Assembly (NCBI GenBank): GCA_006386115.1 | Contig: VFIW01000011.1 | Coordinates: 372,001-436,000, forward strand | Source: Globisporangium splendens | Lineage: Eukaryota > Oomycota > Peronosporomycetes > Pythiales > Pythiaceae | Length of the DNA stretch: 64,000 nucleotides | Direction: 5' to 3' | Part shown: in pieces, positions 57,455-64,000 of the stretch | Layout: each line of letters opens with the position of its first letter | How positions within the stretch are numbered: position 1 is the stretch's first letter | The notes under the pieces: model-generated | Seen by the model: the letters and a program-made list of their open reading frames with translations, nothing else | Databases searched by the model: none | What the model was told of the DNA's origin: nothing | Program-made: the position numbers and the translations under genes

Positions 57455-58354
57455 AAGTGGTTCGAATCAGTTTTTCAGGTCACTTGTTTTCGATTGAACA
57501 GACAGACAGCGACGACCGGACAACATGGTGGTTCATACTCTATACACACAGAACACACCTGTCGAGATGCGGCGTCGACATCTGCACGAAGGACGCCGTC
57601 TGCGGACTCGGGACGCCGACGGACGTGGCCATGACTACAGGGGATGCGAAGACGGGCTGGACGAAGGAAGGTGGCACTCTCTCTCTCTCTCTCTCTCTGT
57701 GGCTGTGGCTGGCGGTTCAACGAACTCGCTCCCGGGTCCCCGGTCGCCGCAAGCGCTCTCTCTCCTCTCGGGCGGTTCTCTGACAGCGGAGCACAATGAA
57801 AAGTGACCACTGCCGCTGTTCTTTTTTGTCCGCTGCCTGTCCACCACCATTGGCGCTTGAGGAGGTCCATCCGCGCCGTCCACCAAACCTAACAGGTGCG
57901 AGTCAGTCAGATCCCTTCGAGAACTGATAACCCTGTTTAACACACAGTGCATAGATACACCGAGTAAACACACAGAACCTGTATTTGGAGACCCGCGAAA
58001 ATTGATGTCAAGTGATTGTAGAACCACAAATACGATGGGCACAGCACATAAAACAGACAACCGTTTCATTGACAATCACTCAAGCCATCAGCAACTTTTC
58101 TTCTTTTTTTGCATTCTCGTTTGTTTACGGGATCGTGCGGCTCTTGTCGGACATCACGTGCTTCGTGATTTGTCGCCAAAATAACAGAACATACCGTATT
58201 TAACGCTTTTCATGCTCAAAGGAACAAAGTCAACCAACAAATTGCAATTGCTGTGACGTCTTTCAACACGAAGTCGACTGCGGAAGTGTACCCATTTGAA
58301 CAATGACACTTTCGAAACCGTATGGCTCACTAATAAATACATGGTGCTCCTTTC
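57455..58354. other. Intergenic region upstream of the permease gene
   Basis: About 900 bp with a CT dinucleotide tract (57676-57698) and no recognised gene. Confidence 0.5.
57676..57698 (+). repeat. (CT)n microsatellite
   Basis: Uninterrupted CT repeat of about 11 units in the 5' flank of the permease gene, read directly. Confidence 0.9.
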
Positions 58355-59004
58355 CTATCTATCGTCGGGTGTCATCGACTTCATCGGCATCTCATCGCTC
58401 TGCTCTTTCCTGATCACGCGTGCGTGGATGTGGTTGAGCCGGTACGTCGAGCGCTCCATCCTGCGGATCTTGCTGCCCTTGAGGATCGCGCGCCACTTCT
58501 GACCGATCTCGAGCACCCCTGGTAGGTCGTCCACCGTGCCTTCATTCACCTGTACAACAGCCATGGAAGAGTTCCACAGTGAGTCTGTAGCGAGGCAAAC
58601 TATTACCATGTGGACAGCCAGGTTTCGTACCACATCGAGGACGGATTTGCCGAGCTTCCTGGACATGTCGCTGAAGAGCACACGGTTGCCTGCGTAGATC
58701 GAGATGTCGAGATACTCTGCGAATTGGTGTGTTTTGTGTTTCGTTCGACAGCTGGTTGTAAGCTCCAACACCAACTTTTGTTGCTGTGCTCTTTTGTTGT
58801 TGTTGCATCATTGTAGGTTGTATGCTACAGTGTGTTTTCTGAAGGTGCACTCGGAGTGTACAAAGATGCTTTTTGGTGTGCACTGGAACGGTCGGGTCTC
58901 TCAAGAAGTGTCTTTTGAAGAAACACTCATACGTTTTGTAACGCTGCAGTGGTCTTCCGCTGCTGACAGGCGACTAGCTTGCCTCGAGCTCTTCGCTCAG
59001 CCAT
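58355..59004 (-). CDS. Small basic protein, three proposed exons, function unknown
   Basis: Exons 59004-58933 (MAERRARGKLVACQQRKTTA), 58714-58607 (YLDISIYAGNRVLFSDMSRK..LAVHM) and 58549-58355 (VNEGTVDDLPGVLEIGQKWR..SMTPDDR) give about 124 aa in frame. The last two exons have good codon bias and clean GT-AG signals (57-nt intron). The first intron (218 nt) and first exon are less sure; the second exon could start two bases earlier in another phase. No domain recognised. Confidence 0.45.
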
Positions 59005-59429
59005 TGGCCTTTCGCTGAGAAGAAAAGCGCAGCCTGCCGTCAACAACAACAGGATCTGCGCCTATGCGTGCTGCCAATGAAGAAAAACCATGAACTGCAA
59101 CGCAGGTGGTGCGTGTGGATCAGGAGCGACAAGTGGCACCGCAAACGGAAGCGTTTCCAGCGTTTCTTCCGATGCAAGATCCCTACGTGAGAGACCGGTT
59201 CTTTGTGCGTGCGTGCTATCGGGAATACTACGATCTGATCGTGCAAAGATTTCGCGGTCGAATGGAGTTCATCACGGTCGATGAGAGGCGTTGCATTCGC
59301 TGCGAGATCCAGTGCATTTGAGTGTGCAGCTTGCTGTCTTGAACACCTATATTGCTTTGTGTGTGGCAAGTGGGACGATTATATGTTACATTAACTCTCT
59401 CTATTTGGTTTCTATCAGTTGCTAAAAGT
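59005..59429. other. Intergenic region with a coding-like fragment on the plus strand
   Basis: On the plus strand, 59172-59321 reads MQDPYVRDRFFVRACYREYY and onward for about 49 codons to a stop, in a frame open from 59094. The peptide looks natural, unlike most shadow frames, and the 'FVR.CY..YYDLI' pattern recalls the start of NTPase modules in Crinkler/RHS-like proteins of oomycetes, but no P-loop follows. It may be a decayed fragment or a lone exon. Confidence 0.3.
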
Positions 59430-61292
59430 CTAACGTTGGGACGCAGGTGTGCCAAAGCTGCCGTGGTGCTCCTGCACGAGCCAGACGTCGTCGACGACCT
59501 TGCCGTAGAGCCCCTGAGCCGCTGGGTTCTCCGGATCGGACTCGACCTGCTGCCAGTGCAAGTGGGTCGCGTTGTGCACCGCGAGGCGGCTGTAGCCGAA
59601 GATCGCGTTGCGGAACGCGTCCCACTCGGTGGCCGGGAGCTCGAAGCTCTTGCGCATGGTCGAGAGCACGTACTGGCCCGAGGCGCCAGTGAGGATGTGC
59701 GTCGTCGCCCTCATGTTGGTCGTGCGCTTCTCCGTCGCCGACTTGTACACGTCAAAAGCGCGCTCGTAGTTGTGCTGGTGGCCGCAGATGTATAGATCCA
59801 CGCCGTGCTCGTAGAACAGATCCTCCAGTCGCTCGCGCAGGAACGCCGCCTTCTTGCCGCAATTGCGCGTATCTGACGTGCAGTACATTGGTCGGTGGCC
59901 GAGCACGATGATCCACGGCGTCTCGGCACGGTTCTGGTTCGCGCGCGAGAGGTCCTCGCGCAGCCACTGCTCCTGGCGTTCGGTGATGCCTGGCTCAAGG
60001 GTCTTCTTGAAGTAGATCTCGGTCGAGTAGAACACAAAGTGCACGAGACCGACGTTGAACGAGTAGAACCAGTTGTTTGGCGCTTTGCCGTTGCCCGAGA
60101 TCACCGTGCCCGTGGTCGACGGCATCAGCCGGAATCGCTCCGTGTAGTGGCTGAACACGTTGTGAGTCTCGTGGTTCCCTGGTGTGACCATGAACGGCAC
60201 CGCGGCCGCGATCGGTTCGATTTCCTCCATGAAGATGTCGCCCACGTGGCCGTTCGCGAGATGCAAATCGTACGCGTAGTCCCCCATGGAGACGATCGCA
60301 TCGACACTGCCCTCAGCGACTTCTGACTGCATCATGGGCAATGTCGCGGCATTCTGGTACCCAATGTCGCCCGTCACCAGGAAGCGCATGGGCGAACTCG
60401 CACTGCTCTTGGCTTCTTGGTTGGATGGCGCAGTTTTGGTAGAGAACGGGATCGACCATGAATACACCGGGTTGCCGACCACGTACGTGTACCGCGTGTT
60501 GGTTTTCAGTTCCTTGATCTCAGCCACGTGATGCCAGCGCTGGACTTTCTTCTTCCCGTCGTCCGTGAACAGCGTCGTCGTCGCTCTCGAGACCACCGGC
60601 GTGCGCTCCGTGATGAGCGCGTGGTATCCTTCTTCGAGCTTCACTTGCGACTCGCCGAGCTTGCACTCGTCGTGGGTCAGCCACTGCACCGAGAAACTGC
60701 CCGGTTCTTTCCCGTACGCGGTGTGCACTTGCTTAGGGCGGCAAAGTTCTTCCTCCGCGGTTCGCACGAACCCCGTGTAGCCCATGCGGTGGCTGTTCGA
60801 CCAGCCATGGAACATCGAGCCCACGATAAACTCGAAATTCGCGACGTCGGCCACATCTTCAACTGGCAGGTCGATCCACGCCGTGTGGGTCGTGTGATTC
60901 TCCTGGGCACCGTAATACGTGATCGCTTTCTGTCGCGCGAACGCGCCAAAGTCGCCGATGCGGCGATACCGCACTTCCACATGCGAATCATCACTGCAGG
61001 GCTGCCACGGACTCTCGAGTGCATCCTTGTCCTTGTGTACCTTGCGGATGTACGTTCTCCGCGTCGACCATTCCACGACACCGCGCGTGCCGAGCGAGAA
61101 TGACCGGATGTTGTACGGCACGCAGTTCTCGACCTCGTGCTTCTGCATCTCGCTCTTCTCGTCGTCACCGAGCGTCGACACTTCCTCTTCATCCATTAAA
61201 TGCATCTCCGCCATTGCTGTGCCCACGTAGCTGCAGGTTGCAATCGCCAGTGCGAGAAGCAGCAGCGTCTTTCGCAGCGTGCATTGCATCAT
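59430..61292 (-). CDS. Purple acid phosphatase (secreted or vacuolar)
   Basis: A 620-aa single-exon metallophosphoesterase. Signal peptide: TLRKTLLLLALAIATCSYVG, likely cut near GTAMA. The N-terminal half is a fibronectin-like PAP domain (PKQVHTAYGKEPGSFSVQWL). All five metal-ligand blocks of plant-type PAPs are visible in order: GDIGYQN, GDYAYD, GNHETHN, VLGHRPMYC, and GHQHNYERA. It hydrolyses phosphate monoesters at acid pH with a Fe-M centre; in oomycetes it would serve phosphate scavenging outside the cell or in vacuoles. N-glycosylation sequons are present (for example ENHTTH, VHNATH). No C-terminal retention or anchor signal seen. Confidence 0.96.
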   Translation of the reverse strand: MMQCTLRKTLLLLALAIATCSYVGTAMAEMHLMDEEEVSTLGDDEKSEMQKHEVENCVPYNIRSFSLGTRGVVEWSTRRTYIRKVHKDKDALESPWQPCSDDSHVEVRYRRIGDFGAFARQKAITYYGAQENHTTHTAWIDLPVEDVADVANFEFIVGSMFHGWSNSHRMGYTGFVRTAEEELCRPKQVHTAYGKEPGSFSVQWLTHDECKLGESQVKLEEGYHALITERTPVVSRATTTLFTDDGKKKVQRWHHVAEIKELKTNTRYTYVVGNPVYSWSIPFSTKTAPSNQEAKSSASSPMRFLVTGDIGYQNAATLPMMQSEVAEGSVDAIVSMGDYAYDLHLANGHVGDIFMEEIEPIAAAVPFMVTPGNHETHNVFSHYTERFRLMPSTTGTVISGNGKAPNNWFYSFNVGLVHFVFYSTEIYFKKTLEPGITERQEQWLREDLSRANQNRAETPWIIVLGHRPMYCTSDTRNCGKKAAFLRERLEDLFYEHGVDLYICGHQHNYERAFDVYKSATEKRTTNMRATTHILTGASGQYVLSTMRKSFELPATEWDAFRNAIFGYSRLAVHNATHLHWQQVESDPENPAAQGLYGKVVDDVWLVQEHHGSFGTPASQR

Positions 61293-61847
61293 TTGGCTCT
61301 TGTGTCTGTGCGTCTTGGTTCTTTTTCGGCAATGCTTCTCTCAAGGCAGAGACAACAGAGGGAGACCGAGGGGCAGAACGTATCTCCGAGTTATTGTTCT
61401 GCGAGGGATGCGCGTGGGCGGAAGGAACGACACAGGAGGACGCAGCTGGGGGACAAAAGAGAGTGAGGGCAACTGTGAAACGGCGCTCGCGCGTCTTCAC
61501 ATGGCTCCACGAGCTCCGTTTTGCAGAGAGCGTGTGTCGCTGGGTAAGATTCGTATGTATATAAACCCCTATACCACTGAATCCTGAAAGAAGACGAACA
61601 ATTTTTTGATGTGGGACCGGTCTACATCTTTGCCAATGTGGGTCGTCAACTGAACTAGGGCTTTGCTCTGCTGACTTTTTCTAATCTGGGTCGCTATGTG
61701 GGACACTTGTTCACTCCCCTTTCAAACTCAGTCGCTCCACATCTTTTCAATGTGGGGCAGCAAGTGGGACCACTGTTCTTTTTCCATCTGATCTTGCACC
61801 CACAACATTTCGATTAAAGCAACAAGAGCAACTTCCCCAAGCGATCA
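61293..61847. other. Divergent intergenic region (PAP / UBA-tailed protein)
   Basis: About 550 bp; contains the imperfect repeat cluster described at 61601-61780. No gene seen. Confidence 0.5.
61601..61780 (+). repeat. Cluster of four imperfect GTGGG-centred repeats upstream of the 61848 gene
   Basis: Related units: TTTTTTGATGTGGGACC (61602), CTTTGCCAATGTGGGTCG (61629), TTTTTCTAATCTGGGTCGCT with ATGTGGGACACTTGTTC (61676-61712), and TCTTTTCAATGTGGGGCAGC with AAGTGGGACCACTGTTC (61742-61778). They share a T-run, an AATGTGGG core and, in the last two, a second GTGGGAC core plus CTTGTTC/CTGTTC. Seen by eye; could be diverged tandem duplications or protein-binding sites. Confidence 0.6.
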
Positions 61848-62462
61848 ATGGACCCCACGGCCGCGATGGAGCACGCGATGCAGCAGGAGATGGGACGCCA
61901 CGAACACGCGCCGAGCGGCGGCTCGAACCGCAACGCGGTGCTGCGGAGCGTGGTGCAGGACGCGCAGGCGGCGTTTTCCGCTGCGCGCCAGAGCTTCCAG
62001 GAGATCCCGTTCGACCAACTGGCCAAGGACGCCTCCCAGAGCATCAAGAGCGCCGCGGGAAGCGTGAGCAAGCTCGCGGCGGACACTGCGAATGACCTGA
62101 AGAAGTCGGAAGCGCTGAAGGACGCCACGGAGAGGATCCGGTCTGCGTCGGTGGGACTCAGCGAGTACGCGAAAGAAGCCGTCAGCGAGCTCAAGAACCT
62201 CAAAATGCCGTTCTACTCGGATGCGCACGTGTCGCCAGCGAGTGCCGCTGCAAATGCGGAGAATGCGGCCACACAGACAACGGAGGGAGAAGACGCCACG
62301 CGGACCACGGGTGCTTCGGAAAAGGAACAGAAGTGGGCGGATCAGCTGAAGACGATCCGCGGCATCCTCCCCAAGGTGGAAACCGCGGCTGCGATTGAAC
62401 GTCTTGAGCAGATGAATGGCGACGTTGAAGCCGTGGTGAATTCGTTTATGAAGGAAGCGTAA
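61848..62462 (+). CDS. Helical, LEA-like protein with a C-terminal UBA-like segment
   Basis: A 204-aa intron-free protein. The middle is an amphipathic Ala/Ser/Lys-rich helix (FDQLAKDASQSIKSAAGSVS, KLAADTANDLKKSEALKDAT) like LEA or apolipoprotein-type surface helices. The last 45 residues (LKTIRGILPKVETAAAIERL, EQMNGDVEAVVNSFM) look like a UBA/CUE-type three-helix fold, with the GDVEAVVN third helix typical of ubiquitin-binding UBA domains. The linker is Thr/Glu/Ala-rich. A membrane-surface or ubiquitin-linked adaptor role is an inference. Start at the first ATG; no signal peptide. Confidence 0.7.
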   Translation: MDPTAAMEHAMQQEMGRHEHAPSGGSNRNAVLRSVVQDAQAAFSAARQSFQEIPFDQLAKDASQSIKSAAGSVSKLAADTANDLKKSEALKDATERIRSASVGLSEYAKEAVSELKNLKMPFYSDAHVSPASAAANAENAATQTTEGEDATRTTGASEKEQKWADQLKTIRGILPKVETAAAIERLEQMNGDVEAVVNSFMKEA

Positions 62463-63446
62463 GCACGGTGCCTATTGAGAAAGCTCACTGGCGATCATTT
62501 TGATTTGTCTCTTTCAATATTTTGGCCGTTCGTAAGTGGATATATGACCCAGAAAACAATAAAAAGTGACAGCGTGTGCTTGTGTTCGTATGTGTGCATA
62601 CTAACATCAATATCATAGGCAACGCGTCCTGTGAGCAGATTCTAAACTGCGTGTTGGCATGCAATTGCTGCAAAACAGCAATACATGGCGGCTATCGACT
62701 TTTTCACTTACGTGACAGCAAATTCATGAAACATTACAGAGTGTGCGCGGCACCATGCAAACATTCCCCATTGACAGCGCCAGTCACATTTGTAATTTCC
62801 TCTGGCAAACAGTCTGCAACACTTTCGCAGAAAATGCCACCGAAACTCTATTTGATTCCCCAACACCTTACGCTCTAAAATTGACCACCATCAAGACAGC
62901 ACAGTGGTATCCAACTGTCCTGCTGCTGCGTCTCGTGCGTTTAGTGCGCATGTTGCTGCACTTTATACCAGCACTGCAAACGAAGAAAAGCACCCAGTCC
63001 AATCCATTCCACAAGAAAATGCGCTGTCCCAAGCTTCTCAGCTTCTCGGCGCCATAGCTCAGATGCAACGGCAGCACAAACTCTGATAACCACAAGAACG
63101 CCAGTGCGCTGCAAAAGCAACCTCCTTGAGATCACCAAGTGGTCGTCAACACTACGCACTGCTGTCGTCCACATGAACACACACTGCATTCACACTTCCA
63201 CAAGATTCCACAAGAAAAAGCGCTTTGCGTTCAGTCTGTTCCAAAAATGCCACGCAGCACTCTCTCAGCGCGCTCATTGGCTGATTCTCGGCAAATTTCA
63301 CAGACAAAGTACTTTGTTTCGTTGTTGCTGCAAGTTGCACTGTACCACACTCTGCGGTACACGCGCTCATCCACACACCCACATCTAGCGATCTGTCCCC
63401 GCCATTCCACATTCTCCCCAGCCAAAGTCAAGCAACAGAGATAAGG
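62463..63446. other. Intergenic region with short related blocks
   Basis: About 980 bp. Two related blocks, ATTCCACAAGAAAATGCGCT (63004) and ATTCCACAAGAAAAAGCGCT (63206), lie about 200 bp apart. A 60-codon frame (62904-63086, ending LLGAIAQMQRQHKL) looks partly peptide-like but has no start context or family match. No gene is called. Confidence 0.45.
63401..63416 (+). promoter_or_regulatory. Initiator-like motif upstream of cysteinyl-tRNA synthetase
   Basis: GCCATTCCACATTCTC matches CATTYNNCAWT and lies 31-46 bp before the ATG at 63447. Confidence 0.45.
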
Positions 63447-64000
63447 ATGGCATCCGCGACCACCCCCGCGACCGCCGTGAAGCAACCGACGTGGTACCCG
63501 CCGGCCCCGATGAACTCGCTGCTCGAGTACTGGGAGAAGCACTACCCGCTGCGCCTGTACAACAGCATGACGCGCTCCAAGACGGCGTTCGTCCCCATGC
63601 AGGGCAAGCGCGTGCTCTGGTACATGTGCGGTCCGACCGTGTACGACCAGACGCACCTCGGCCACGGCCGCACGTACACGTGCTTCGACTACGTGCGCCG
63701 CATCCTCGAAGATTACTTTGGCTTTGAAGTGCAGCTCGTGATGAACATCACGGACATTGACGACAAGATCATCATCCGCGCCGCCGAGAACGGATGGCTC
63801 GAGACCCACCCGGGTCAGGAGCTGCCGGCGAACAAGGACGACCGCACCAAGGCTGTGATGGAGTGGGCGTCGAGCCAGCCTGCGGAGGAGAACATGCGCC
63901 GCACGAAGGAGCTCTCCAAGTACTGGGAGAAGTCGTTCTTGGACGACATGGCGTCGCTCAACATCAAGACCCCTGCTGTTCTCACGCGCGTGAGCGAATA
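63447..64000 (+). CDS. CARS: Cysteinyl-tRNA synthetase, N-terminal part (continues past window end)
   Basis: Class I aminoacyl-tRNA synthetase charging tRNA-Cys. The frame starts MASATTPATAVKQPTWYPPA and stays open to the window end (184 codons). Signatures: PLRLYNSMTRSKTAFVPMQG, the zinc-ligand Cys in LWYMCGPTVYDQTHLGHGRT with the HIGH-type HLGH, then YVRRILEDYFGFEVQLVMNI and TDIDDKIIIRA. The N-terminus lacks a clear organelle presequence, so this is probably the cytosolic enzyme. The KMSKS motif lies beyond the window. Confidence 0.96.
   Translation, partial: MASATTPATAVKQPTWYPPAPMNSLLEYWEKHYPLRLYNSMTRSKTAFVPMQGKRVLWYMCGPTVYDQTHLGHGRTYTCFDYVRRILEDYFGFEVQLVMNITDIDDKIIIRAAENGWLETHPGQELPANKDDRTKAVMEWASSQPAEENMRRTKELSKYWEKSFLDDMASLNIKTPAVLTRVSE

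Noticed and set aside
57676..57698. CT tract as a functional promoter element
   Set aside because: Looks like an ordinary microsatellite; no further support.

Overview
The window looks like gene-dense nuclear DNA from a flagellated oomycete (stramenopile); the species cannot be named from sequence alone. Reasons: eukaryotic genes with many short introns (mostly 65-110 nt, GT-AG with a few GC-AG), intergenic gaps often of 100-500 bp, coding sequence rich in G/C-ending codons, initiator-like motifs of the oomycete type (CATTYNNCAWTT) about 30-120 bp upstream of several start codons, an enolase with the EWGWC insert, a SHAQKYF-type MYB factor, and a cilia/flagella gene (CFAP161-like). No rRNA, tRNA, transposon, CRISPR or bacterial-type operon was seen. 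Intron positions given here come from reading splice signals and frame continuity by eye.

Layout. 1-9.7 kb: a TilS-like tRNA-Ile lysidine synthase (cut by the window edge), a small coiled-coil protein, enolase, a nucleoplasmin-FKBP prolyl isomerase, a five-exon LpxL/HtrB-like acyltransferase, and a KDEL-tailed protein disulfide isomerase. 10-15.5 kb: two ion channels in tandem, a four-domain Ca2+-channel-like gene lacking its 5' half, then an SK-type Ca2+-activated K+ channel. 15.7-25 kb: CFAP161 fused to calcyphosine-like EF-hands, a small secreted protein, symportin/HEATR3, glycine C-acetyltransferase, and a PDZ plus double-PA-domain membrane protein. 25.5-38 kb: a Cys-rich type I membrane protein, a calponin-homology protein, FolD/MTHFD, dynactin p27, a diverged paralogue of the Cys-rich protein, kynurenine/glutamine transaminase and DDX55/Spb4. 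38-49 kb: a caspase-like/FN3/IQ/WW multidomain protein, a coiled-coil protein, an ankyrin gene with an in-frame stop, RIO2 kinase, a TTC33-like TPR protein and a SHAQKYF MYB factor. 49-52 kb: a gene-poor gap. 52-64 kb: two unrecognised multi-exon genes, an APC-family amino-acid permease, a small unknown gene, purple acid phosphatase, a UBA-tailed helical protein and the 5' part of cysteinyl-tRNA synthetase.

Most genes are unrelated housekeeping or cell-structure genes rather than one pathway. Three (symportin, DDX55/Spb4, RIO2) belong to ribosome biogenesis. The two channels could be functionally coupled (Ca2+ entry gating K+ efflux). The most unusual items are the caspase-like multidomain protein, the bacterial-type lipid A acyltransferase homologue, the CFAP161-EF-hand fusion, the channel pair, and several strong GC-AG introns. 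Apparent frame breaks in four genes may be assembly indels or real decay.
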